Shown one piece after another: positions 1 through 9,391 of a stretch of DNA of 21,401 nucleotides; position 1 is the first letter of the stretch, and every line of letters starts with the position of its first letter. The DNA comes from Neoconidiobolus thromboides FSU 785 (lineage: Eukaryota > Entomophthoromycota > Entomophthoromycetes > Entomophthorales > Neoconidiobolaceae), in the NCBI GenBank assembly GCA_025603075.1, contig MU626544.1, forward strand, positions 1-21,401, given 5' to 3'. The translations under genes and the position numbers were made by a program. Below the pieces are notes generated by a model. The model saw only the letters and a list, made by a program, of their open reading frames with translations, made no database searches and was not told where the DNA came from.

Positions 1-375
1 AATCCCTAACTTCATATCATGAAGAATATTATCTCCCCATTTTGATATTCATACTTAGAGTATAAAAGATCTTCTTCAACATAATAACTTGAGGCTTTTT
101 AGTTGAATCATTCCCCAGTAATATACTTTTAATAAAGCTATTAAATCTTTATAATAGTGTTTTACATAGATTTTACAGTAATACTATTTATTATATTTGT
201 CTTACATAGTCTATAGTCTATTACATGTTATTATTCATAATTCAAGTCTATCTTAGTTACATGAACTAAGACCTTTCGACTTACGACTAGCTGATCAACC
301 AAAAACTGCTTTTGACTCTAACCACTGAGTACCAGATTCCACATTTTATATCATAAAAATATCTAAGTTATATAT
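1..375 (-). repeat. dispersed ~360-bp repeat, copy 1 (SINE-like, or solo LTR)
   Basis: This block is the reverse complement, with many substitutions, of 20570-20950, and a weaker copy lies at 6640-6860. On the minus strand, 332-314 reads like a pol III A box (TGGTACTCAGTGGTTAGAG), and a weak B-box-like AGTCGAAAGGTC follows about 50 bases on near 282-271, the spacing found in tRNA genes. That suggests a tRNA-derived SINE. On the plus strand the same block has GTATAAAAG near 59 and AATAAAG near 132, which would instead fit a solo LTR. The copy runs off the left edge of the window, so its end is unknown. That it is a repeat is seen directly; its class is inferred. Confidence 0.7.
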
Positions 376-495
376 TTATGATATTTACTTTATTATTATT
401 ATTGATTATATTTCTTTAAGATAATTATATTTAATTATTAATTTTAAAAGATATCTAACTAGATAACCTTTGAAATTGTAATTATATAACTCTAA

Positions 496-598
496 CATGG
501 TGGCGTTTTTTTGGCTTCATCACTTTTTCCATCTTTTAGTGCTATTTGAGCAAAAAGATCGTTAGTAAAATCCTTAAACATAAAAATACATCCCCATA
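496..598 (-). mobile_element. 100-bp TA-flanked MITE, copy 1
   Basis: Non-autonomous element of the family repeated 13 times here. The interior (TTTTTTTGGCTTCATCAC...) and right terminus ACATCCCCA followed by TA are well preserved. The left terminus is mutated (TGGTGGCG in place of TGGGGATG). Minus is used for copies whose plus-strand text begins with the GGCTTCATCAC arm. Confidence 0.85.
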
Positions 599-831
599 TA
601 ATACATAAACTTAATAAAAAGTATTAAAATAAAAACAAACTTAATAAACTGCTTAAAATTTATTTAATTATACCTGCAAATAATAATCTGTATAGTTTAT
701 TAAATAATAAAGATAAACAACTGTATTGGTATTTTAAATTAGCTTAATAGCTTATTAAATGTAAGGATGTGGCTATTATATATAATTAAATCTATATTAT
801 GTTTTTTAAATCAACAATGTAATTTAATACA

Positions 832-932
832 TATGGGAATATATTTTTGTGTTTAAGAATTTTACTAACAGTTTTTCCGCTTAAACAGCGCTTAAAAAGT
901 GGAAATAATGAAGTCAAAAAAACACCCTTATA
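832..932 (+). mobile_element. 100-bp TA-flanked MITE, copy 2
   Basis: Opposite orientation to copy 1. It starts TA-TGGGAATATATTTTTGTG and ends ACACCCTTA-TA, so TA flanks both ends. The internal inverted pair TTTTTCCGC...GTGGAAA is recognisable. Both termini carry substitutions. Confidence 0.85.
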
Positions 933-1544
933 TAATTTATAATTATCTAAATTGTGATATAATTACTATTATATTTCTACAATTAATATGATTATAGTTT
1001 GTATAATAAACTCAATTTAGATTTATATAATTTTATTATTAAAATTAAACATATTTTTAAATTTGATATATTTAATTAAATTAAATTATTTTTTAATTAT
1101 ATTAATTATTAATTTTTATATAATTTGCTTAACTATTATGTATTTTTTACAAGTTTATTTTAATCAAATGATAAAAATGTGCTATAATTTTAAATTTTAA
1201 ATAAAATATAAAAATTGAAGTCAGATTTAATAAATTTAAACTATTCCAATAGATAAGCTACATTAGTATTAAAATTTAGTGTTTTATATTTGAAATAATA
1301 ATATAATAAACTAAGTAGCTATAATAATATATTAATAATGTAATTTTAATCAAAAATTTAAAAATTAGGAAAAAATGAAATCAATTCGGATATCCCTATC
1401 TGTTTTTCAAATTATCCCAGTTAAATGACATCTGTTATTATATAAGATTATTTATGGTAATAGCAATCCAAATTAGAACTATCTAAGAAAAAATTAGTCA
1501 ATAGTCTAAATTTTGTCTTTCTTTCTTTTAATAAATTTGTCAAT

Positions 1545-2435
1545 ATGAGCTTTACAGTTGATGGAATAATTTTATTAGTTATGTCAATCATTTTGGCAAT
1601 AACAAGTACTGCTACTTTATATTTGATAACCAAAATAGAAAAAAGAACCAGAGATATAGTTTATCTTATCCTTCTATCAATAGTTGATTTGATACCAATA
1701 GTTGCATTAATAATCTATATCATATTGTACTATTCATACGATAAATCTCCAATAAACGATCCAAGTATCAAGCAAGCAATTGGGTTTTTTAATATGGCAT
1801 GGCCTTTTTTAAATTGTACATTTACAAGTTGTTTAGCATCTACACGTTATCGTACTGTATGCAAGCTAAAAAACCCAAAAAAGTTACTATTAGTTCCTAT
1901 AACCTTCTCAACTATTTACTTTTCATTGCTTATTGCTACTGCTTTAAAAGGAGAACTTATAGCAAACGAGACTAGTATATTTGTACAAGCATATCCTTCC
2001 ACTTCTATATTGTCAGCATGCTGCTTATATTTTTTAGTATTTTCTTTTGTGGTTGGTGGATTAGTATCAATTATATGTTATTCATTAATATTTCGAATGG
2101 CTAATCATTCTACACTGCCATTTCGATTTGAAAATTTAGAAGCTAATTATTCCAATACAGGGTTTAAAAGCTTTACGTCAATTCATTCTTTTACAAGTGT
2201 TTGGCTTATTTTGTTTATTTACATATTTATCAATCTCCCAGTTGTTTTATTACTAATAGTGGATGCAACTATTGAGCCTTTACCTTATGTTTCTGATATT
2301 ACAAAAACTGTTATAGCAGACCTTAAAGTTTTTCTAATCTATTTTGGTGGTATAGCATACGCCCTTGTTGTATTATTTAAGCACCCGTTGATATTTTCAA
2401 AATTCAAAGAAGCCCTTCATATAACTTGGTTATAG
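1545..2435 (+). CDS. rhodopsin-like 7TM receptor (putative G protein-coupled receptor)
   Basis: A 296-residue intronless protein with seven hydrophobic segments, roughly at residues 7-29, 37-63, 79-99, 113-134, 153-183, 218-241 and 257-278. A charged first loop (KIEKRTRD, 30-37) and a basic loop after segment 3 fit an extracellular N terminus. The sequence STRYRTV (99-105) sits just after segment 3, where class A receptors have D/E-R-Y, here with T in place of the acid. Segment 7 has no clear NPxxY and is followed by a short amphipathic tail. N141 (NET) and N201 (NYS) are possible glycosylation sites by sequence alone. AATAAA lies at 2444-2449, just after the stop. I infer a plasma-membrane signalling receptor with unknown ligand, of the class A-like type I associate with Conidiobolus-group fungi. 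A non-receptor 7TM protein cannot be excluded. Confidence 0.72.
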   Translation: MSFTVDGIILLVMSIILAITSTATLYLITKIEKRTRDIVYLILLSIVDLIPIVALIIYIILYYSYDKSPINDPSIKQAIGFFNMAWPFLNCTFTSCLASTRYRTVCKLKNPKKLLLVPITFSTIYFSLLIATALKGELIANETSIFVQAYPSTSILSACCLYFLVFSFVVGGLVSIICYSLIFRMANHSTLPFRFENLEANYSNTGFKSFTSIHSFTSVWLILFIYIFINLPVVLLLIVDATIEPLPYVSDITKTVIADLKVFLIYFGGIAYALVVLFKHPLIFSKFKEALHITWL

Positions 2436-3074
2436 TTTTTTTCAATAAATCTTTATATAAAATTAGCTATTGATTTACATTTAATAATATTCTATTCAAA
2501 TGTTCATAAAACAAATTTTCAAAAAAAAAGTGGTAAAATATTTTATCCTATACTAAACATAAAGCTGTCACAAAAGTCATGTTTTTTTATAAAAGGAAGT
2601 AGCATTTTAAATCCTTGTTTATTCTTTTAAAAAATCGGATTTGATTTATAAGTAAAAATTAATTTTTGAATAAATCAATTTTTAGAAATCTTTCAAAACC
2701 TAGTAAAACCAATTTTCCAAGTAAAATTAGCCAAAAGTCCAACACACTTGAAGAACATTGAGTAAAAAACTGGGAAAACCAAAGTTGGAGGCTTTTTTAT
2801 AAAGCTTTTTCAGAGGGTTCTGATTTGATTTTACTATTTTTAAAGCAAAAACTTCTACTTTAAAAATACTTTTATCTATAATGAGTATTTTAATTAAGAA
2901 AATGCTAACCTGTAGTTCCTATTAAACTTTAGCTTTTAAATAACGCTTTGATTTTTTTATACAAAATTTCTATCATTTAACCTTTTTTATTATGTTATAA
3001 AAGTACCCCGTAAATGAGAAATTTCAGCTTTAAAAGTAAAGATCAAACATAACAAGTTTATCTTATAAAAAATA

Positions 3075-3176
3075 TATGGGGATGTTTTTTTGGTTTCATT
3101 ACTTTTCCATCTTTTAAGCGCTACTTGAGCGGAAAATTGTTAGTAAAATTCTTAAACAAAAAAATACATCCCCATA
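3075..3176 (-). mobile_element. 100-bp TA-flanked MITE, copy 3 (intact)
   Basis: Nearly perfect copy: TA then TGGGGATGTTTTTTTGG at the left, and ATACATCCCCA then TA at the right. The termini form a perfect inverted repeat of TGGGGATGT. The interior carries TTTTCCATC...GCGGAAAA, which can pair. The TA duplication points to a Tc1/mariner-type transposase acting in trans; none is encoded in the window. Confidence 0.92.
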
Positions 3177-3370
3177 TTCTTATCAAGCATTCGGATAATA
3201 TGGGCTATGAATTCATTCTAATTTTGAATTCAGTTTGTCTAAGATGAACAATTAGAAAATAAAAGGCTGGTGTAGAGCAGATAATAAAGTTCCAGATATT
3301 TTATTATAAAAAAAAGAAGTATGGTTATGACTGAGTTGTGGAAGAACGTATCGTGTGAAGCAACATTTCC

Positions 3371-3424
3371 GAAGTCAAGTGGTTTAAGGGTTGGAACAGC
3401 CACTCTCTTCATTATCAAATGAGG
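3371..3424 (+). other. tRNA-like pol III box relic
   Basis: GTCAAGTGGTTTAAGGGTTGG (3374-3394) resembles the A box and anticodon-side sequence of Leu/Ser tRNAs. A weak B-box-like TATCAAATGAG follows about 40 bases later. No acceptor stem or complete cloverleaf can be drawn. Probably an old tRNA-derived repeat or pseudo-tRNA. Confidence 0.3.
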
Positions 3425-3828
3425 CAGATTTAATGCTTTTAATCAATAGAATCTATCTCGATGAGTCGTACACATGCTTTTTAAATAGGCTATATATTAG
3501 TTGTAAAAACATATTACCAAATCATTTCTAATATATTTGAATGATCAAAGTCAAATTACGTTTTTTGTTTAGTTCTGTAAAACAGCTTGGAGCAATTACT
3601 GTCATTTAAGCAAAAAGTATTCTAATGCCAAAAAATAAAATAAAGAAAATGGTTTATTTAATATAGTGCAAAGGTAAAAGTCAGAAATATCAAAAGAATA
3701 AATAAAAATCAATCAGGCATTGCGTCTATTTAGCCTTTTTACCAATGAAATAGATTAAAAGTCATTTTAATAACAATAAAGTAGTTTCTGGCTCCTTTTT
3801 AGACTATATCTAAAATAAGGTATAGGTT

Positions 3829-4616
3829 TTATAAGAAATTATAAAAAAAAGTACTATAGTTGTGCCAGATGCTAACATAAAAACAAAAGTTCAAAATAAG
3901 GAACATGAAAAATTCGGTTTTTTTATAAAGCATATGGTAGAAAGAACCTAAGGCCTTAGGTGTAGTGTATAGAGCTAATCCCATTATTATGCTTGGTTTT
4001 TTAACTAACATATCTACCAGTCCAGATATAATACCTGCAAGGTAATAGATATTATTATTATTATTTATATCATATTTGGTTTACAAAGCATTTGTGTTGC
4101 ATATCATGAACTGGTATGTTGGAACTAATACAGCTAGAAATCCACTTCAATGAATAGCTCCGTAAAAGTATTTCTTTAATATCTTTGAAGGACTAAAATG
4201 GTTATAATAAAATGAAATAAAAATTAAAAGTATAATATCTTCTCTTAAAATTCTCAAAGCCTAAAAAGATAGCAGCGACAAGTCACCTTAAAAACCAAAA
4301 TCAAGCGATTTGATAACATATAATTACAGGATGTGACGTTGGGATGATACCCTTTACGTAGTAATGTAATAGGCTTATTATCTAAAGCTTCTAAAGTATT
4401 TAGATTTCCTGCAGCTATATTTATTCCTTCAACCAAATCAGCTAAATGATTAACATCGATTCCCCGATCCCTTGAAATTTTTCTATTAATTTGTAATATT
4501 GAGTGAGGAGTCAAGACACGTCTTACCGTAAATTTATAAATAGAAAGATCTAAAGTCATAAACTCCATTATATAAGAATATAGAATTTGAGCAGTTGAAA
4601 GCATAAATAAGATCAC
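3829..4616 (-). pseudogene. decayed TMEM135-like membrane protein gene
   Basis: Three minus-strand segments resemble successive parts of fungal TMEM135-like proteins (multi-pass membrane proteins distantly related to the Tim17/PMP24 group and linked to peroxisomes and mitochondria). Segment 4616-4254 reads STAQILYSYIMEFMTLDLS... and later YHPNVTSCNYMLSNRL...FKVTCRCYLFRL, matching the family's 'AQILY...TLP.SY' and 'HP..SC......FK.Y' patterns. Segment ~4175-4080 reads FLAVLVPTYQFMIC but has an in-frame TGA just before it. Segment 4034-3829 follows a good acceptor (TTACCTTGCAG) and reads IISGLVDMLVKKPSIIMGLA then LYTTPKALGSFYHML. No donor joins the pieces in frame, linker regions are shortened, and no intact N-terminal half is found upstream. 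Family membership is by motif memory, not by search. A living multi-intron gene is the less likely alternative. Confidence 0.55.
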
Positions 4617-5389
4617 ATCGTTATAAGGTATTAATAAATTTCTTCAATACAAACTATGATATAAGCTTTAAGTAGCTTTAGGTGACTATTTAGTTCACTA
4701 TATTTAAGCCCCTATTTTGATCACCCCATGCTTAAGTGGTGTGAGAAGCTTATTCTACGATTCTTTCTTTCCCGTAAAACAAAAACTTCGAATAGAAAGC
4801 TTATATTGCAAGCTTATTACAAAGCCAAATGAAATCAATTATAGTACAGGATAAAAAATTTGCGCACTTTTTATCTTTTATATAAGGGGAAGACTCTAGA
4901 TAATATATTTCAAGACAAGACAAAGTTTGAAAAAAATAGTCCAGAATTAAAAATATCTTTATACACATCTGACTACTTTAAACTATATACGCCTTAATAT
5001 TTATCAAAGCTTAATTCGTAAACGAGGTTTACCTTTTCCCTTTATCAATTAAGTTTTTTAATAGAATATTGAATGTCTCTCTTATTTCGATGACAATCAA
5101 TAATACTTACTTTGTTAAAATATAGAAATAGTATATTAATTCATTTTAATATTAACTTCGTTCATAATATTATTTATAGAGTAAACCCCAGATTGTCTTA
5201 ATATATTTGAAACATACTTCAAATCCGGTTTAATCATTTATTGTAATTGTTCAATTTTATTTACTTTTTTATTATTGTTTAGAGAGTAGCAAATTCAACA
5301 CAGATGTTTGTTTTTATATATTAAATTAAATGACAATTTTCCGTAACTCAAACCGGGTAAATCTATTCCACTATATCTTTCAACTTGCA
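4617..5389. other. intergenic region
   Basis: No coding region recognised. At 4729-4740 (TGCTTAAGTGGT) and 4786-4793 (CTTCGAAT) there is a possible A-box/B-box pair at tRNA-like spacing, but no tRNA fold, so it is treated as a weak relic. The remaining sequence is AT-rich. Confidence 0.4.
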
Positions 5390-5544
5390 TATGGGGATGT
5401 CCAAATTGGTCTCATTTTTCGTCCATTAAATACTCTATATACTTTAAAAACTTGCTTAAAATTCTATAAGAAATTTTTTTATTAGAAGGCAAAAGTATCT
5501 GACACAGTTTCAAATTATTTTATTATAATTTGTATAAGTCAGCA
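5390..5544 (+). mobile_element. longer MITE-like repeat (family 2), copy 1
   Basis: Begins TATGGGGATGTCC, the same left terminus as the 100-bp MITE family, but continues with a different body of at least 155 bp. The body (e.g. TTTAAAAACTTGCTTAAAATTCTATAA) matches 21230-21401. No matching right-hand inverted terminus is visible. It may be a related, longer subfamily or a truncated parent element. Repeat status is seen from two copies; the class is inferred. Confidence 0.6.
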
Positions 5545-5572
5545 GAATTTCTACTAAGTTTAGTAGAAATTC
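5545..5572. repeat. perfect 12-bp hairpin
   Basis: GAATTTCTACTA, a four-base loop AGTT, then TAGTAGAAATTC form a perfect inverted repeat at the right side of the family-2 repeat. It might be the element's structured 3' end. A terminator role is not implied in a eukaryote. Confidence 0.6.
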
Positions 5573-6283
5573 TTGGGTTAGCAAGGCTTTTAATAATATA
5601 ACCTATATATTGATATTAATCAAAGTTTTAGTATGTAAGTAAATACATATTTTCATAAAATTTTATTGAAAAAATATTTATTATTAGCTACTTTATAACC
5701 AACATTGCAGATTTGTTATTAAATAAATAAATTATCCTAATGTTATAATTACATTATTGGTATACTACTAAGTTAATAAATAACTATATAGAAAGGGATA
5801 ATTGGCTCCAAAGTTATAATTAACTATACTTATATAATATAAGCAATATGATAATAACTTCTGTTTACTATTACAACTACTTGATTTTTAACTATCCATT
5901 AACTTAGCCATTAACTTAGCCATTAATAATTGGCCTTTATCATTTAATAAACTACTTAGTAAATATCAAAACTTTCAAATTTTCTGCTATTTTTATAAGG
6001 TAAACTGGGATTAGTTTTTCAATTTTTTCGTTTTTTATAAACTCTATAATTTCAATTAGAATTATATTAAGTTTTGCTAATTTATCAGATACCGAATAAT
6101 AATATAATTTATTATTATGTTTGTAATAAAAATATCAAATTTTGAAATAAATTAACTAGTATTTTTTATTTTACTTAATGTTTCAAAGCTACTTTTTTAT
6201 TATAAAAGATTTTAAAATGTCTATTGGTATATATTTTTTATAATACTCAGTAAAAAAATTTAAATTTAAACTACTATTTATTT
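5573..6283. other. AT-rich intergenic region
   Basis: No gene seen. It contains a short tandem repeat, CCATTAACTTAG in about 2.5 copies, at 5896-5925. Elsewhere it is nearly all A/T, with scattered AGCT and very few CpG. Confidence 0.5.
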
Positions 6284-6384
6284 TATAGATTTTTTTTGGC
6301 TTCATTACTTTTTCCATCTTTTAAGTGCTACTTGAGTGAAAAAATTGTTGATAAAATTGTTAAACACAAAAACGCATCCTCATG
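6284..6384 (-). mobile_element. 100-bp TA-flanked MITE, copy 4 (left end decayed)
   Basis: The interior (TTTTGGCTTCATTACTTTTTCC ... CTTGAGTG) and right end GCATCCTCA match the family. The left terminus is reduced to TATAGAT before the T run. An older copy than the one at 3075. Confidence 0.8.
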
Positions 6385-6639
6385 TAATAAATTTAATTAA
6401 CTTTGACTAGTTTCCTTATTGAGAGTTTTCATGTTTTCAAATTCAGTTATAAATAATTTAGAGTTTTTTATTTAGATTTGCTACGAGAATCTTTACATTT
6501 TGGTGTTTATATTTAGCAATTATAATAAAAAATAACTATCATCATGTTTTTTATATATACCTACCTAATTAAAGCATAATTTTTTTTAACATAGTAATTT
6601 AAAGCTTTTTAAGCTATTTCTTAATATTATACTTTTTAA

Positions 6640-6860
6640 TAGTTATTGAATATTACTTAATATATTTTATATAAATTTTATAATAGTATTTTCTATTTTA
6701 TTCATATTATATAGTTTGTAGTTTATTGTATATAATTTTTATTAATCTAAGTCTGTATTAGTTATGTAAATTAAAACTTTTCAATTTATAGTTAGCTGAA
6801 TAAACAAAAACTGCTTCAAGCTCCAACCACTGGGCATTGACTTTCACACTTATAAATTAA
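6640..6860 (-). repeat. dispersed ~360-bp repeat, copy 2 (decayed)
   Basis: Aligns throughout with 120-345, e.g. AATCTAAGTCTGTATTAGTTA, AAAACTGCTTCAAGCTCCAACC and TTTCACAC. Most differences are C to T or G to A. On the minus strand the A-box-like TGCCCAGTGGTTGGAGC is intact and closer to the consensus than in copy 1, while the B-box-like segment has decayed (ATTGAAAAG). The promoter-side portion with TATAAAAG is missing or unrecognisable. Confidence 0.65.
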
Positions 6861-7056
6861 AGTTTATTTTAATTATATAACTTAAAATTTATTAAATATT
6901 AGCTTCATTTAGGACTATAATGCTGTATATAATAGTTCTCCTTATTTTAAAATATAATGTTTTATTATATGATTAAATTTTAAACTTTATTTTTATCTTC
7001 AGCTTTTTATTCCAAGATAATTTTTACTATTATTAGTATAGCTTTATGTTTTGTTA

Positions 7057-7161
7057 TATGGGGATGTATTTTTGTGTTTAAGAATTTTACCAACAAATTT
7101 TCCGCTTAAATGGCGCTTAAAAAATAGAAAAAATAATGAAGTCAAAAAAGACACTCTCATA
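7057..7161 (+). mobile_element. 100-bp TA-flanked MITE, copy 5 (left half of head-to-head pair)
   Basis: Starts TA-TGGGGATGTATTTTTG and ends ACACTCTCA-TA. The final TA (7160-7161) is also the left flank of the next, oppositely oriented copy. The interior has GCTTAAATGGCGCTTAA, typical of one subgroup (also at 19188). Confidence 0.9.
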
Positions 7162-7263
7162 TGGTGATATTTTTTTGGCTTTATCACTTTTTCCATCTTC
7201 TAAGTGCTATTTGAGTGGAAAAATTATTAATAAAATTCTCAAACATAAAAATACATTCCCATA
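7160..7263 (-). mobile_element. 100-bp TA-flanked MITE, copy 6 (right half of head-to-head pair)
   Basis: Starts TA-TGGTGATATTTTTTTGG and ends ACATTCCCA-TA. It abuts copy 5 with a single shared TA, giving a ~200-bp imperfect palindrome. The interior CTTCTAAGTGCTATTTGAG matches the copy at 11697 closely, so the two halves belong to different subgroups rather than being a simple inverted duplication. Confidence 0.9.
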
Positions 7264-7434
7264 TTTTGTTGTTGTTTTTGCTTAATTTTTAATAATTATA
7301 CTTTAGTGTGCTATAATTTTATAAAATAATATATGAAATAAATAAACATATTTAAGTAATATATAGTTTACTTTCTAAAAAATAACATGTTTAAAATAGT
7401 TTAATAAAATACTTCAAAATAGAACAATTACTAT

Positions 7435-7536
7435 TAGAGGATGTATTTTTGTGTTTGAGAATTTTGTTAATAATTTTTCCACTCAAATAGCGCTTAAAGG
7501 ATAGAAAGAGTAAAGAAGCCAAAAAAACATCTCTAT
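7435..7536 (+). mobile_element. 100-bp TA-flanked MITE, copy 7
   Basis: AGAGGATGTATTTTTGTG at the left and AAAAACATCTCTA at the right, with CCACTCAAATAGCGCTTAA inside. Termini are partly mutated and the left TA flank is blurred. Confidence 0.82.
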
Positions 7537-7711
7537 TATTTAATTTTATTCAAGTTATTAATTATTATTTTTAACGTTTTTAAAATATGAATTTTATATT
7601 ATTTATTTATTTCTATTTAATTAAATCCTACTTAAAAAGTTGAAATTCCAAGTTTAAGGTTAAATTTTAGAAAAAGATCAAAATTAGCTAATTGTTTTGT
7701 TTTGCTTAAAA

Positions 7712-7795
7712 TATAGGATGTTTTCTTTGCTTTCATCATTTTTTCCATTTTTCAAGTACTATTTGAGTAGAATAATTATTAGTAAAAGTTTTAAT
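7712..7795 (-). mobile_element. 100-bp MITE, copy 8 (3' truncated)
   Basis: TATAGGATGTTTTCTTTGCTTTC then CAAGTACTATTTGAGTAG match the left two thirds of the family. The right terminus is lost after TTAGTAAAAGTTTTAA. The most degraded recognisable copy in the window. Confidence 0.7.
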
Positions 7796-8368
7796 ATATT
7801 TATAAAAAGCTACTAAACAGTTTTAAACTTTTATAATACTATATTTAAAGCTACATGTTTTATTAAAGCTGGATATTTTTAAAAAAAATACATATTTTAA
7901 ACAAAACAAGCTGTGTATTTATAAAAAACATGTTTAAATCTAGACAAGTTCTATAATATAATACTATCTTGTTACAAAATATAAATCAATGCTAAAAAAT
8001 GCAACTAATAATAAAAATGTATCAAAATAGGTGCATGAATTACGACCAAAGATGTAAAAAGCCGTATGGTGAATGGTAACTATATTTTGAAAATTAACAT
8101 CTTTTGATATTTTTCAATATTTGCTTAGTTTTTTATAAAGCTGTTTTAAATAGTTGTAATTAAATTATAGAAGCAACACAGTGCATATTTCTGTAAATTT
8201 ACTATATTTATATGCATTATATTATTTAATATTATAACGTAAAGAAGCCAAGAGTTTATTACTACTAGCTAATTAAAGTCAATCACATTCAAGGATAAAA
8301 TATAATCGTCTGGCCTAAGTTTGTAAACATTTTTATAACTGGAACAAAAGGATAGCATAATTTAAAAG

Positions 8369-8390
8369 ACTTCTATTTATAAATAGAAGT
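8369..8390. repeat. 22-bp perfect palindrome
   Basis: ACTTCTATTTA directly followed by TAAATAGAAGT, its exact reverse complement, with no spacer. No flanking coding region, so a protein-binding or hairpin role is only a possibility. Confidence 0.6.
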
Positions 8391-8526
8391 TTAAACAAAA
8401 ACAAGTTAATAAATTTAATATTATTGCACATTTTGTTCTATTAATCAGAATAAAATGTTTTTTGAGCAAGATTAGATTCCTGAAAGAGTTACTAAAAATA
8501 ATAAATGAAATATAATAAGTATTTGT

Positions 8527-8590
8527 TAACTTTGCATAGTGGTTAAGTTCTATGGTTGGTAAGTAACCTCGGGTTTATTTATAGCAATTT
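8527..8590 (+). other. tRNA-like relic
   Basis: GCATAGTGGTTAAGTTC looks like a tRNA D arm/A box. GGTTGGTAAGTAACC can form a 4-bp stem with a 7-base loop in the anticodon position, and CGGGTTTATTTA lies where the T arm/B box should be. The acceptor stem and U33 are missing, so it is not a working tRNA. Likely a decayed tRNA or tRNA-derived element. Confidence 0.35.
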
Positions 8591-9391
8591 ATCATTGTAT
8601 TTCAATTAAAGTATGAATTCAGTAGAAATCTAATCTATTTCATCAAATAAATAGTTCACAAAACCACAATTGAAACGTTAAACTAAATGTTTCCTTGTAT
8701 CCATTACAATTAGGTTCTACTAAATCTGATATTTTATTTATATTGTATTAAATAGATTGATGTTGGAATTTATCGACCTAGGTTACTTATATATGAATTA
8801 CAACTGTTATAATAGCTTGAGTATATCTACTGAACCAAATGGCTGTTTATTCTTTTGGGATAAAAGTCATACTTAATATAAGGTTACGTTTACTTTAACT
8901 TTATTATTAGAACTATTTTTAACTAAGGAATAAGATAGCAGTAAAAGTTGAATTTAATTGAAGCTTTGATAAATTTGATTGAATACAACAATATATAAAG
9001 CCTAATTTGCATAAACAATAGTCTTATTTTAAAGATACGTTACTAATATTCTCATAAACTAAGCTATAAAGTGCTAATTAAGGCAACACAATTTTAACGA
9101 AATATGTCCAATTAATTAGTATAGCTAAAAAGATAAAGATAGTAAATAGAAAAATCCCTGTTTATTTTTAGATCCTATCTTTTTATTGTACCTTATTTCT
9201 TAATATAAATTTAATATAAAATGAATTCTAAATCTGGAATAATTTGATCAAGAACTATAGGCTTAATTAAAAAAGGTTCAAAAAACAAAAATATAATTTT
9301 AGAAAAAAAGAAAAAGGATTTGGAAAGAAACACATTTAGAAATAAGTTTAGAGAATTTATACAATAACATGACTTTTTAAAAGTTAGAAGT

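Larger units (their letters stand above)
376..1544. other. AT-rich intergenic region
   Basis: Apart from the two MITE copies at 496-598 and 832-932 this stretch is almost pure A/T, with a short ATT run at 390-405. I see no coding region. The last ~150 bases must hold the promoter of the receptor-like gene at 1545, but no distinctive motif stands out. Confidence 0.6.
2436..3828. other. intergenic region
   Basis: This holds one intact MITE (3075-3176) and a tRNA-like relic (3371-3424). The rest is AT-rich, with slightly higher GC at 3240-3480. I found no convincing coding segment on either strand. The gene-poor character and short decayed motifs suggest old repeat debris. Confidence 0.5.
7796..9391. 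other. gene-poor intergenic region
   Basis: 1.6 kb with no recognised gene. It holds a 22-bp perfect palindrome (8369-8390) and a tRNA-like relic (8527-8590). At 9221-9367 a short basic reading frame is interrupted by TGA after eight codons and was not accepted as a gene. Confidence 0.5.

Noticed and set aside
8527-8590. A functional tRNA gene.
   Set aside because: No acceptor stem pairing, no U33 and a weak T arm; only a relic is supported.
9221-9367. Short basic reading frame starting MNSKSGII and continuing to a stop at 9365, interrupted by TGA at 9245.
   Set aside because: It needs readthrough or TGA as Trp, but the clear genes use TGG for Trp and there is no other sign of a changed code. 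Lys/Asn-rich frames are common in AT-rich DNA.
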